A stretch of 64,000 bases of DNA from CAVSVP01 sp963731125 (GTDB taxonomy: Bacteria > Pseudomonadota > Gammaproteobacteria > Competibacterales > Competibacteraceae). This document shows positions 41,205-50,078 of this stretch, piece after piece. The stretch is taken from the NCBI GenBank assembly GCA_963731125.1, contig CAVSVP010000007.1:620001-684000 (forward strand), given 5' to 3'. Under the pieces are notes generated by a model, which did not search any database, was not told the DNA's origin, and saw only the letters and a list, made by a program, of their open reading frames with translations. The translations under genes were made by a program, and so were the position numbers. Position 1 is the stretch's first letter. Every line of letters starts with the position of its first letter.

Positions 41205-41654
41205 ATGTCCATCAAAGATCGCATTCAAAGCGATATGAAAGCTGCTATGCGTATGAAAAGTAAAGATCGCTTAGCTGCTATCCGTTTTATCTGGGCGGCT
41301 ATTAAGCAGCGGGAAGTGGATAAGCGGGTTGCTTTGAATGATGCGCAAGTCATTAATGTACTTGAGCAAATGAATAGACAGCACCGAGAGTCTATTGCAC
41401 AGTATCAGAAAGCAGGCCGCGATGACCTTGTTGCCAAAGAAGCTTTTGAACTAGAAATTATTCAAGCATATATGCCGGAAGTACTCAGCGATGCTGAGCT
41501 TGATAATATTATCGACGATACCATCGCTGCCACCGGTGCGCAAAGTATTCGCGATATGGGTAAGGTAATGCGTATACTCAAAGAAAAAATCCAAGGACGA
41601 GCCGATATGGCGGTTGTTAGCTCGCGTGTAAAGTCTCGACTCTCTTCCAGTTAA
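41205..41654 (+). CDS. GatB/YqeY domain-containing protein
   Basis: 149 residues of the YqeY family, helical proteins similar to the C-terminal tail of the amidotransferase subunit GatB. Matching features: SIKDRIQSDMKAAMR, KDRLAAIRFIWAAIKQREVD, QYQKAGRDDLVAKEAFELEIIQ, YMPEVLSDAEL and the closing GRADMAVVSSRVKSRL. It possibly binds tRNA; role not established. The position between rpsU and dnaG is common in gammaproteobacteria. Confidence 0.93.
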   Translation: MSIKDRIQSDMKAAMRMKSKDRLAAIRFIWAAIKQREVDKRVALNDAQVINVLEQMNRQHRESIAQYQKAGRDDLVAKEAFELEIIQAYMPEVLSDAELDNIIDDTIAATGAQSIRDMGKVMRILKEKIQGRADMAVVSSRVKSRLSSS

Positions 41655-41788
41655 GACGCTGTGTATTAACAGGTATCAACACGACATAGCACAGAACCCA
41701 GCGTGAAAGGGACTATATCTTTGCCGCTATGAGGCGAATTTTCTAAGGCCAAACTGGCAACCTTTGCCGAATGACCTAATCTTATTAC

Positions 41789-43525
41789 ATGGCCGCCCGC
41801 ATTCCCCCGGAATTTTTGGACCACCTGCTCAGTCGGGTCGATCTCATCGAGCTTATTGATAGCCGTGTACCTTTGCGCAAGACGGGCCGCGAATATAGTG
41901 CTTGCTGCCCTTTCCATACCGAAAAAACCCCTTCCTTTACCGTTAGCCCTAGTAAGCAATTTTATCATTGCTTCGGTTGTGGTGCCCATGGTACCGCTAT
42001 TGGCTTTCTGATGGAATACGAGCGCTTAGAGTTTCTTGATGCTGTTGAGGAATTGGCCCGTCTGGCGAGTCTAAAGGTCCCACACGGCTTTATTAGTGAG
42101 CCTAGTAATCAAGATGCTTTGTTGACTCTGTTGGTAAAAGCCGAACGCTTTTTTCAGCAACAACTGTCCGAACATCCGACTCGGCACAGAGCTGCCGCTT
42201 ACTTGCATAATCGTGGCGTAGACGATGCAATCATCAATACTTTCGGCATTGGTTACGCTCCACCAGGTTGGGATAACTTGCTCAGGGCGATGACGGCAAA
42301 AGACGTTTCGTCAAAAGATCTAGTTAGGGCAGGACTGATCTTAGAACAGGATGATGGGTTGTGCCGCGATCGCTTTCGTGATCGGATTATGTTTCCTATT
42401 CGTGATCGACGCGGACGTACTGTTGCTTTTGGCGGCCGAGCCTTGGGTGAAGCTAAGCCGAAATACCTAAATTCTCCAGAAACACCGGTATTCCATAAGG
42501 GTAGGGAGCTATATGGCCTCTATGAGGCCCGCACAAAGGTGCGGCAGGTGCAGCGCCTATTAGTAGTGGAAGGTTACATGGATGTGGTAGCACTTGCTCA
42601 GCATGGCTTCCCGTTTACCGTGGCTACCTTGGGTACCGCCACCACATTAGAGCATCTGGAGCGCTTATTTCGAATTACTAATGACGTGACCTTTTGTTTT
42701 GATGGTGATGCTGCGGGTCGCAATGCCGCGTGGCGTGCTTTAGAAACAGTGCTTTCCTTATTGCGAGAGGGACGTCGGGCTCACTTCCTGTTCTTGCCAG
42801 AGGGAGAAGATCCTGACAGCCTCGTGCGCAAAGAAGGGCGACAAGCATTTGGGCAGCGTCTTGAGCAGGCTTTATCCCTGTCTGATTATATTTTTGAGCA
42901 TCTTGGTGCGAATGTTGGTATGAGAAGTCTCGATGAACGAGCGCGTATGGCAGAGCAAGCCTGTGCCTTATTCGATAAAATGCCGGACAGTGTATATCGT
43001 GACATGCTTATGCAGCGGCTTGCGGACATTACCGAACTTGGCAAAGTCGATATCGAAAGTCGCCTAACTGCTCCCATCCCCGCTGTCGTTTCCCTTGCCC
43101 GGCGTATTAACCCAACCCGTACTCCGGTACGTTTAGCTATCGCGCATTTATTAAACTGTACTCGCCTAGCGCACTCGGCGGGTAATCCGGAGCGTTTTCA
43201 GCACATTGATTTACCGGGTCTGCCGTTACTGAAAGAGCTGATTGAACTTCTACAAAGTCACCCTCATATAGAACATGCAGGCCAACTGTTGGCACGCTAC
43301 GAAGGGACTGAGGAGGGACGTGTTCTGAAACGTCTTGCCGAATGGCAGCCTCCCTATCCTAGTGAATTTTGCGAAAAAGAGTTCCTGGATACTCTGGTGC
43401 AGTTGGAAAGTAGTCTGCAAAAAAACCTGCTAGATAAGTTTGTGCGGGGAAAGTTAAAACCAGAAGAAAAAGAAATGCTACGCGGTCTTAGTAAGACGCC
43501 ACCTAAACATCTGTTAACGGAGTAG
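41789..43525 (+). CDS. dnaG: DNA primase DnaG
   Basis: 578 residues (E. coli 581). N-terminal zinc-binding domain with SACCPFHTEKTPSF and YHCFGCGAHG, RNA-polymerase core with the toprim motifs VVEGYMDVVALAQHG and FCFDGDAAGRNAAWRAL, and a C-terminal DnaB-binding helical domain. Synthesises RNA primers at replication forks. ATG 41789 after a 134-bp gap from yqeY that may contain a separate promoter. Confidence 0.96.
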   Translation: MAARIPPEFLDHLLSRVDLIELIDSRVPLRKTGREYSACCPFHTEKTPSFTVSPSKQFYHCFGCGAHGTAIGFLMEYERLEFLDAVEELARLASLKVPHGFISEPSNQDALLTLLVKAERFFQQQLSEHPTRHRAAAYLHNRGVDDAIINTFGIGYAPPGWDNLLRAMTAKDVSSKDLVRAGLILEQDDGLCRDRFRDRIMFPIRDRRGRTVAFGGRALGEAKPKYLNSPETPVFHKGRELYGLYEARTKVRQVQRLLVVEGYMDVVALAQHGFPFTVATLGTATTLEHLERLFRITNDVTFCFDGDAAGRNAAWRALETVLSLLREGRRAHFLFLPEGEDPDSLVRKEGRQAFGQRLEQALSLSDYIFEHLGANVGMRSLDERARMAEQACALFDKMPDSVYRDMLMQRLADITELGKVDIESRLTAPIPAVVSLARRINPTRTPVRLAIAHLLNCTRLAHSAGNPERFQHIDLPGLPLLKELIELLQSHPHIEHAGQLLARYEGTEEGRVLKRLAEWQPPYPSEFCEKEFLDTLVQLESSLQKNLLDKFVRGKLKPEEKEMLRGLSKTPPKHLLTE

Positions 43526-43526
43526 C

Positions 43527-43556
43527 TTGAAGATGTAATAATTGATAGGTTATACT
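43527..43556 (+). promoter_or_regulatory. Possible rpoD promoter
   Basis: TTGAAG (43527-43532) and TATACT (43551-43556) are separated by 18 bp, just after the dnaG stop and about 50 bp before rpoD. Consistent with the known independent promoters of rpoD in other gammaproteobacteria, but the match is only moderate. Confidence 0.4.
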
Positions 43557-43608
43557 TAAATGTTTACCTTCCGATTCACTATAGTATCGTCGGATGCAAT
43601 GAAAAATC

Positions 43609-45753
43609 ATGAGCGAACAGCAACAATCGCAGTTAAAAAAGTTGATCGCCCGCGGTAAGGAACAAGGTTTTCTAACATATTCTGAAGTCAATGATCATTT
43701 ACCGGATGATATTGTCGACCCCGAGCAAATCGAAGATATTATCGCGATGATAAATGATATGGGTATTGAGGTGCATGAATTTGCACCTGACACCGATACC
43801 TTGTTGCTGAGTGATAGCTCGGTCAGTACCGACGATGATGTAGCCGAGGAAGCCGCAGCGGCGTTAGCGGCAGTAGATAGCGAATTTGGCCGTACCACAG
43901 ATCCAGTGCGTATGTACATGCGCGAAATGGGTACGGTGGAACTGCTGACTCGCGAAGGTGAAATTCAGATTGCTAAGCGGATCGAAGAGGGCATGAGCCA
44001 GGTGCTTAGTGCGCTAGCAAGCTATCCTCTAATAGTCTACGAATTACTGCAAGAATATGTGTTGGTCGAGACCGGAGAGGCACGTCTTGGCGATGTAATA
44101 TCGGGTTTTAGGGAATCTGGAGAAGCCAACGAAGCCATTTCCATTGACGACGACGAAGCGGAGGAACTGGTAGCTCCAAACATTGACGACAATGCCGGTG
44201 AAGACTCAATGGAAGAGGACGAGGCAGACGAGGCAGACGAGGCAGACGAGGCAGATCAGGCAGACGAGGCAGACGAGGCAGACGAGGCAGATCAGGCAGA
44301 CGAGGCAGACGAGGCAGATCAGGCAGACGAGGCAGATCAGGCAGACGAGGCAGACGAGGCAGACGAGGCAGACGAGGCAGACGAGGCAGACGAGGCAGAC
44401 GAGGCAGATCAGGCAGATCAGGCAGACGAGGCAGATCAGGCAGACGAGGCAGATCAGGCAGACGAGGCAGATCAGGCAGACGAGGCAGATAATAAGGCAG
44501 ACGAAGACGTGGACAGTGTCGCCAATGGCACTGAAAGCGGTCCGGATCCTGAAGAGGCCGCGCGCTGTTTCACACAGTTGCGTGATCTGTATGCGCAAAT
44601 ACTCGGCGGTATCAATGAATATGGCCCCGATCATCCCCAGAATCAAGCTCTCCGCCAGCGAATGTCCGAGTGTTTTTTGGAACTCAGGCTAGCACCTAAG
44701 GTACTGGAGCGATTAGTCGAGACCTTACGCGACATAGTAGAGCAAATTCGTGCTCAGGAAAAAACTGTGATGAACATTTGTGTTGGCAAAGCACAAATGC
44801 CACGCAAGCTATTTATTACCTCGTTCTCCCAAAATGAAACTAATCTTGATTGGGTGGATGAACATATCCATATTGGTAAGAAATATTCTCCCTTGTTGGC
44901 GGAGTGTCGTGACCAGATTCGAACCGCGCAAAGCCGTTTACTAGATATTGAGAAAGAAACTCGCCTTTCCATTTACGAAACTAAAGACATTAACCGCCGC
45001 ATGTCTATTGGCGAAGCCAAAGCTCGACGTGCCAAGAAGGAAATGGTAGAGGCAAATCTGCGTCTGGTGATATCCATAGCTAAAAAATATACCAATCGAG
45101 GTCTACAGTTTTTAGATCTGATTCAGGAGGGTAATATTGGCCTTATGAAAGCGGTGGATAAATTTGAATACCGCCGTGGTTACAAGTTCTCTACCTACGC
45201 TACGTGGTGGATACGGCAGGCCATTACTCGTTCCATTGCTGATCAGGCCCGTACTATTCGCATCCCGGTTCACATGATTGAGACTATTAACAAGCTCAAT
45301 CGCGTTTCCCGGCAGATGCTGCAGGAAATGGGGCGTGAACCGACGCCAGATGAATTGGCCGAACGTATGGAGATGATAGAGGATAAGGTCCGTAAGGTGC
45401 TCAAAATTGCTAAAGAACCCATTTCCATGGAAACTCCCATCGGCGACGATGAGGATTCCCATTTAGGCGATTTTATTGAAGACGGTAGTGTAATGTCACC
45501 GGTAGATTCCGCGACTGGCGAAGGGTTGAGAGAGGCGACTCGGGAAGTGTTGGCCAGCCTGACACCGCGGGAAGCCAAGGTACTGCGTATGCGTTTTGGT
45601 ATTGATATGAATACCGACCATACCTTGGAAGAAGTCGGTAAGCAATTTGATGTTACTCGGGAGCGGATTCGCCAGATTGAAGCCAAGGCACTGCGCAAGC
45701 TCCGTCATCCAAACCGTTCAGAACAGTTGCGAAGTTTTCTGGACTTAGAATAG
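43609..45753 (+). CDS. rpoD: RNA polymerase sigma-70 factor RpoD with an ADE/ADQ repeat insertion
   Basis: Housekeeping sigma factor, 714 residues against 613 in E. coli. Region 1.1 is at the N-terminus (LKKLIARGKEQGFLTYSEVN), region 1.2 at about 100-130 (DPVRMYMREMGTVELLTREG), regions 2.1-2.4 (ANLRLVISIAKKYTNRGLQF, STYATWWIRQAITRSIADQA), region 3 and region 4.2 (TLEEVGKQFDVTRERIRQIE). All conserved regions are intact. The extra length lies in the nonconserved region between 1.2 and 2.1, where residues 206-295 are 30 uninterrupted ADE/ADQ/ADN tripeptides, strongly acidic. E. coli has an acidic stretch there too, but not a tandem repeat. Confidence 0.96.
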   Translation: MSEQQQSQLKKLIARGKEQGFLTYSEVNDHLPDDIVDPEQIEDIIAMINDMGIEVHEFAPDTDTLLLSDSSVSTDDDVAEEAAAALAAVDSEFGRTTDPVRMYMREMGTVELLTREGEIQIAKRIEEGMSQVLSALASYPLIVYELLQEYVLVETGEARLGDVISGFRESGEANEAISIDDDEAEELVAPNIDDNAGEDSMEEDEADEADEADEADQADEADEADEADQADEADEADQADEADQADEADEADEADEADEADEADEADQADQADEADQADEADQADEADQADEADNKADEDVDSVANGTESGPDPEEAARCFTQLRDLYAQILGGINEYGPDHPQNQALRQRMSECFLELRLAPKVLERLVETLRDIVEQIRAQEKTVMNICVGKAQMPRKLFITSFSQNETNLDWVDEHIHIGKKYSPLLAECRDQIRTAQSRLLDIEKETRLSIYETKDINRRMSIGEAKARRAKKEMVEANLRLVISIAKKYTNRGLQFLDLIQEGNIGLMKAVDKFEYRRGYKFSTYATWWIRQAITRSIADQARTIRIPVHMIETINKLNRVSRQMLQEMGREPTPDELAERMEMIEDKVRKVLKIAKEPISMETPIGDDEDSHLGDFIEDGSVMSPVDSATGEGLREATREVLASLTPREAKVLRMRFGIDMNTDHTLEEVGKQFDVTRERIRQIEAKALRKLRHPNRSEQLRSFLDLE
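44224..44493 (+). repeat. 30-unit 9-bp tandem repeat inside rpoD
   Basis: Thirty in-frame 9-bp units. Twenty read GCAGACGAG (Ala-Asp-Glu), nine read GCAGATCAG (Ala-Asp-Gln) and the last is GCAGATAAT. The variants differ at two bases that always change together. Copy number should be unstable by slippage, but any change by whole units keeps the sigma factor in frame. Confidence 0.95.
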
Positions 45754-45797
45754 TGCATGGCAAAAAATCAGCCTTTTGTTTATAATTTTTGTCTTTA

Positions 45798-45871
45798 GGG
45801 CCCTTAGCTCAGTCGGTTAGAGCTGCGGACTCATAATCCGTAGGTCGTAGGTTCGAGTCCTACAGGGCCCA
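45798..45871 (+). tRNA. tRNA-Ile2 (CAU anticodon, lysidine-modified type)
   Basis: 74-nt cloverleaf: acceptor GGGCCCT/AGGGCCC, D stem GCTC/GAGC, anticodon stem GCGGA/TCCGT (one terminal G-T), loop CTCATAA with CAT at 45832-45834, T stem GTAGG/CCTAC with TTCGAGT. Discriminator A; CCA is not encoded. C4-G69 and C5-G68 are the pairs recognised by TilS, and the overall match to E. coli ileX favours Ile2 (AUA decoding) over elongator Met. A TATAAT at 45781-45786 may be its promoter. Confidence 0.88.
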
Positions 45872-45880
45872 TTACAAAAA

Positions 45881-45918
45881 CAAGCGCTTGGAAAAAAACC
45901 AAGCGCTTTTTGTTTTTG
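45881..45918 (+). terminator. Rho-independent terminator after tRNA-Ile2
   Basis: CAAGCGCTTGG (45881-45891) pairs with CCAAGCGCTT (45899-45908) around a poly-A loop, followed by TTTGTTTTT. A strong hairpin plus U tract ending the rpsU-dnaG-rpoD-tRNA unit. Confidence 0.85.
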
Positions 45919-46018
45919 AGGGCTATCTACCCGACATTCCGCATACCCTAACAGGGTTTAGCGATTTTTGCACGGTGCTGCTGTCAAAGGCATTTTTAGC
46001 AGCAACTGAAGAGATTGA

Positions 46019-47479
46019 ATGGCCGCACATATCGAGACGGGCACGATGGTGCCACCGCGTTACCGGAGCCAGACGCTAGATCATCTGGGATTAGTGGCGG
46101 GGATGTATGAAGAACTGGGCATTGGGGAGACGATTGACCGCGCGATTATCCAGGATGGCGATCAGCGCCAGGTATCATTGGGTCAAGCGGTCAAGGCGAT
46201 GGTGCTCAATGGGCTGGGGTTGGTGAATCAGCGCCTGTACCTGATACCAAAGTTTTTCTGGGATAAACCCACGGAACGGCTGGTTGGGGAAGGGATTCAG
46301 CCCGAACAGCTCAACGATGATGTGCTGGGCCGGGCGTTAGACGCCTTATATGACGTTGGGGTCACCGAGCTGTATGCGCTGATCGCGCCCCAGGCGGTCC
46401 AGCGCCTGGGGCTGCGGGTACGGGTGGCACACTTGGACAGCACCGGTTTTCATGTCGATGGTGACTACCCCCACGAGACCGGTGCCGAGGAAGGGGTCAT
46501 TCACCTCACCCGCGGTTATCGTCGCGACCACCGCCCGGACTTGAACCAGGCAATCCTGCAACTGATCGTGGAGCACCAGGCGGGATTGCCGTTGTTGATG
46601 CAGCCGTTAGATGGGAATGCCGACGATAAGACCTATTTCCGCCAGACGCTGCAGGCGTATCTAGGGCAGCTACGCACGACCTATGAACTGGACACGATTG
46701 TCGCAGACAGTGCCCTGTATACGGCCGAGACCTTGCCGTTGTTGCAGGACGTGCATTGGATCACGCGGGTACCCGCCACGCTGAACGCCGCGCAAGAGGT
46801 GCTACGTGCCGCCGACCCCGAGACGATGACGCGTCTCGATGAACACACCCGCTATCAGCGCCTGAGTATGGAGTATGCCGGGGTAGCCCAACGGTGGCTG
46901 GTGGTCGACTCCGACGCGGCGCAGCAGCGTGCGCGTCAGACCGTGGCTCGGCAATGCCGGAAACAGACCGAGGCGGACGCCAAGGCGTTTGCCAAGTTAA
47001 GTACGCAGTCCTTCGCCTGTGCTGACGATGCCGAACAGGCGCTGGCCGCCTTCCAGAACACCCTCACGCTGACCACGGTGGCCGAGTCGCGGATCGTGGC
47101 GGTACCCCACTATCAGGGTCGCGGGCGTCCTGCCAGGGCGCGCTCACCCGATACGCTGACCTATCGGATCGACGGGACGTTAGCCAGCCTGCCCGCCGCG
47201 TACCGCGCCCGCCTGCGCCAACACAGTGGCTTTATCCTGGCGACGAATCAGCTGGATACCGACGCCTTGTCCGACGCCGAACTGTTCCAAGCCTATAAAG
47301 CTCAGCAGCGCGTGGAACGGGGCTTTCGCTTTTTGAAAGATCCGCTGTTCTTGGCGTCCTCGCTTTACCTGAAGTCGCCGCAACGCATCATGGCGCTGAT
47401 GTTGGTGATGACCCTGTGTTTGTTGGTTTACGCTGCCTTGGAACACCGTATCCGTGACCGGCTGAAAACCCAGGGGTAG
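46019..47479 (+). pseudogene. IS1634-family transposase, 3' end removed
   Basis: 486 codons remain. The family pattern is clear: PPRYRSQTLDHLGLVAGMYEELG, LNDDVLGRALDALYDVGVTELYALI, HLDSTGFHVDGDY (first Asp), GYRRDHRPDLNQ, IVADSALYTAETLPLL (second Asp) and QQRVERGFRFLKDPLF (Glu). Family members continue about 70-100 residues after the ALEHRIRDRLK helix; here the gene stops there because the first bases of the downstream IS1 supply a TAG. The left end of the element probably lies in 45920-46018 but could not be defined without its partner. Probably inactive. Confidence 0.85.
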
Positions 47480-48379
47480 TGTTTTAGCTTTGTTGTTTTT
47501 ATAAAATAATCAACTATCATATTTTGAATTCAAGATGTCAAGTTAGCAGAATTTAAACTCAGAAATTTATTATGGTATTAGAACCAATTAAATGCCCAAG
47601 TTGCGGTGGTATCGATGTTGGTAAACATGGAAAAACGACCAATGGAAAACAACGCTTTCTTTGCAAAGAAAGCGACTGCGAAGAAAAGACATTTATTCGA
47701 GATTATTCAGAGAAAGGTCGCTTGCCAGAAGTCAAGCGAAAAATCATTGAGATGGCCGTAAACGGGAGCGGCATTCGTGAGACGGCCCGGGTATTGGATA
47801 TAAGTACAGCGACGGTAATTAATGAATTAAAAAAAAAGGAACCTGAATTGCAATCGGTGAATCAGGCCATTTTAGATATACACTCGCCTGAGCAGATTGT
47901 TGTGGATATTATAAAAATAGATGAAAATCATGAGGTTAATGATCAAGAAATAGAGGTTGAAATGGATGAAATGTGGAGTTATGTGGGAAGTAAAGCGAAT
48001 CAAAGATGGCTATGGCATGCCATAGATCGAGCCACTGGCGACGTGCTGGCTTATGTATTCGGGCGCCGCAAGGATGAGGTCTTTCTTAAATTAAAGGATT
48101 TATTGGAACCGTTTGGAATCACCCGTTTTTACACCGACGATTGGGGTTCTTATGGGCGTTATCTAGATCCTGAAAAGCATGTTATCGGGAAACGGAACAC
48201 GCAGAAGATAGAGCGGAAACATTTAACGCTACGTACCCGTATTAAGCGGCTCGTCCGCAAAACCATTTGCTTCTCGAAATCAAAACAAATGCCCGATATC
48301 GTCATCGGGTTGTTTGTGAATCGTTATGAGTTTGGCATCCCTATTTAAAATCTATAAACAACAAAGTTAAAACACTACC
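47475..48379 (+). mobile_element. IS1-family insertion sequence
   Basis: 905 bp with inverted ends GGTAGTGTTTTAGCTTTG (left) and GGTAGTGTTTTAACTTTG (right, opposite strand). Flanking 9-mers differ (AAACCCAGG on the left, TGCTGTTAT on the right), so the usual 8-9 bp duplication is missing. That indicates recombination or an adjacent deletion after insertion: truncated IS1634 on one side and a 5'-truncated iSTAND gene on the other. Confidence 0.88.
47572..48348 (+). CDS. IS1-family transposase (single-frame InsA-InsB form)
   Basis: 258 residues in one continuous frame. N-terminal zinc ribbon (CPSCGG ... FLCKESDC) and HTH (GSGIRETARVLDISTATVINEL) as in InsA, followed by the catalytic domain: EMDEMWSYVGSKANQRWLWHAIDR (first Asp), FYTDDWGSYGRYL (second Asp), and KIERKHLTLRTRIKRLVRKT (Glu). 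Unlike E. coli IS1 no frameshift is needed. AT-richer than the surrounding island. Probably active. Confidence 0.93.
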   Translation: MVLEPIKCPSCGGIDVGKHGKTTNGKQRFLCKESDCEEKTFIRDYSEKGRLPEVKRKIIEMAVNGSGIRETARVLDISTATVINELKKKEPELQSVNQAILDIHSPEQIVVDIIKIDENHEVNDQEIEVEMDEMWSYVGSKANQRWLWHAIDRATGDVLAYVFGRRKDEVFLKLKDLLEPFGITRFYTDDWGSYGRYLDPEKHVIGKRNTQKIERKHLTLRTRIKRLVRKTICFSKSKQMPDIVIGLFVNRYEFGIPI

Positions 48380-48381
48380 TG

Positions 48382-49086
48382 CTGTTATTCCAAGAAAGCG
48401 AGAGCATGGGTGGCGACTGGTGTGCGGCGCGCATTCGTGAGCTGCTCCGCCACGGGACCAGTGAGGGCCAGCTTCGTGAAATTCCAGTCACCTTCAACGG
48501 TCAAGAACGGGCAGACCGCCGGGCACTGCTGGCTGGGATTGGACATCACCTGGGTGTTAAGCCGGTTCAGGACCTGCAAAGCTTCTCCCAGCGGGTCGTG
48601 CAGACACTCTGCGACTCACTGCAAAACGGCAGCGTCGTTATGATCCAGTGTGAGAATTGCGATTACCTATCATCCTATGAGCCCGAGATCTTCCATTGGA
48701 TGCTCGAGGATTTCTGGCAGCTGATGGTCTGTAAACTCTCAGCAGTGGCGAAGCAGTACTATGGGGTAAAAGTGTTATTGCTGCTGTTCGTTGACGGGCC
48801 GCTCCAAGAGCACTGCCTCCCCAGTGGCCATTGTTGTACCCTTGAGAGAGTTGAGAGCGATGGATTTGAAAAAGAAAAACTACAAAAACTACTCCGGATA
48901 CCCCTCAAGCCCTGGACCCGGGAAGATATCCGTGAATGGATAGTCAACCACTCGGGACAGCAAAAATTGTCACGCACCCAAGTCGACGTCATTGCCAACA
49001 AGATCTACGGATCGACCCAAAACGGACTTCCTTCACTGGTTGCTAACGCGTTGTTAAAAGAATTCTGTCCGAAAGCTGCCGGGTAA
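48382..49086 (+). CDS. iSTAND-like NTPase-derived protein, 5' end lost to IS1
   Basis: The frame enters directly from the IS1 end: YLLLFQESESMGGDWCAARI precedes and includes the first ATG (48406). That upstream stretch has the look of the degenerate P-loop strand of inactive STAND modules (FxxxGxxxxGxxWLxxRL-like), so the true N-terminus was removed. The rest fits the iSTAND type: VMIQCENCDYLSS, FHWMLEDFWQLMV, VKVLLLLFVDGPL and PLKPWTREDIREWIVNH. No active Walker A or B. It stands 17 bp before the MoxR gene, as in vWA-MoxR ternary systems, where it links effector-associated domains to the machine. Family assignment is by pattern memory. Confidence 0.65.
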   Translation: MLFQESESMGGDWCAARIRELLRHGTSEGQLREIPVTFNGQERADRRALLAGIGHHLGVKPVQDLQSFSQRVVQTLCDSLQNGSVVMIQCENCDYLSSYEPEIFHWMLEDFWQLMVCKLSAVAKQYYGVKVLLLLFVDGPLQEHCLPSGHCCTLERVESDGFEKEKLQKLLRIPLKPWTREDIREWIVNHSGQQKLSRTQVDVIANKIYGSTQNGLPSLVANALLKEFCPKAAG

Positions 49087-49103
49087 ATTGAGAAACGCCA
49101 ACC

Positions 49104-50078
49104 ATGACTGAGCAAACCAAATTTCGACTACCGGATAACCAACGCCCGCCGGGGGGACGCCACCCCAAAGCCCCAAAGAACCCCGAGCCCTACGTTGCCA
49201 CAGACGAACTGCTGATTGCTGTCAACCTCGCGATCTATCTGCACCGCCCGTTGCTAGTGGAGGGCGATGCTGGGTGTGGTAAGAGCCGACTGGCGCGCTA
49301 CATCGCTTATGAATTAGGACTGCCGCTCTACGAGTGGTCCGTGCGCTCCACGAGCCGTGCTCAGGAAGGGCTCTACACGTATGACTCTATCCTTCGCCTC
49401 CACGACGTTCATTTGCGGCAACTTGAGACGCACCCCGCGGCGAACCCCGAGGAAATGCCTGCAAAGGATAACAAGCGGCGACGTGATCCTGAAAAACCGA
49501 TGGACTATGTCACCTTTGGTGCCCTCGGCAAGGCATTTCAACTACCGGAGTGCCCGGCGGTGGTGCTGATCGATGAAATCGACAAGGCTGACATTGATTT
49601 TCCCAATGACCTACTCACCGTCTTGGAGGAGCCCTGGGAGTTCAAGATCCGGGAGGCCGATGAACTGCCGGTGAACGCCCAGTACCCACCTATTGTAATC
49701 ATCACCAGCAACAAGGAGAAGGGCAATTTGCCGGCGCCGTTTCTGCGCCGTTGCGTCTACTTCTACATTGAATTTCCGTCAGACCCGCAGCGTCTCAAGG
49801 CGATTGTCGATGTTCACTATCAGGAACGCAATGTTAAACCCCCCACGGCCGCGCTGGTCAAGGCGGCCTGTGAGCGGTTCCTCTCGGTGCGCGGAAAAGG
49901 CGATCTCTATAAAAAACCCGGCACTAGTGAGTTTCTGGACTGGCTGGAGGCGTTGCACAGCCTTCGCTACGTGCAAAGCCCGACGCAGGTACTGAAGAAA
50001 GAAACCGCCCCGTTGCCTTACCCGGAACTGCTGTTCAAGCTTCGTGCCGACTGGCAGCGTCATGTGAAGGCGCCATGA
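49104..50078 (+). CDS. MoxR-type AAA+ ATPase
   Basis: 324 residues. Walker A VEGDAGCGKSRLARYIAYEL, Walker B VVLIDEIDKADIDFPNDLL, sensor 1 and arginine-finger region IVIITSNKEKGNLPAPFLRRCVYFYIEFP. An acidic/basic insert (NPEEMPAKDNKRRRDPEKP, residues about 112-132) separates Walker A and B. MoxR ATPases act as chaperones on vWA partners. The last four bases overlap the start of the vWA gene (ATGA), indicating translational coupling and a joint complex. Confidence 0.92.
   Translation: MTEQTKFRLPDNQRPPGGRHPKAPKNPEPYVATDELLIAVNLAIYLHRPLLVEGDAGCGKSRLARYIAYELGLPLYEWSVRSTSRAQEGLYTYDSILRLHDVHLRQLETHPAANPEEMPAKDNKRRRDPEKPMDYVTFGALGKAFQLPECPAVVLIDEIDKADIDFPNDLLTVLEEPWEFKIREADELPVNAQYPPIVIITSNKEKGNLPAPFLRRCVYFYIEFPSDPQRLKAIVDVHYQERNVKPPTAALVKAACERFLSVRGKGDLYKKPGTSEFLDWLEALHSLRYVQSPTQVLKKETAPLPYPELLFKLRADWQRHVKAP

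Noticed and set aside
44183..44692. Long alternative-frame reading frames through the rpoD repeat, rich in RQT/RQI on the plus strand and CLVCLI on the minus strand
   Set aside because: A 9-bp repeat without stops is open in several frames; these are shadows of rpoD with no start signals or family similarity.
45880..46018. Plus-strand frame leading into the IS1634 transposase region
   Set aside because: Covers the tRNA terminator and the left end of the insertion sequence; not coding by composition.
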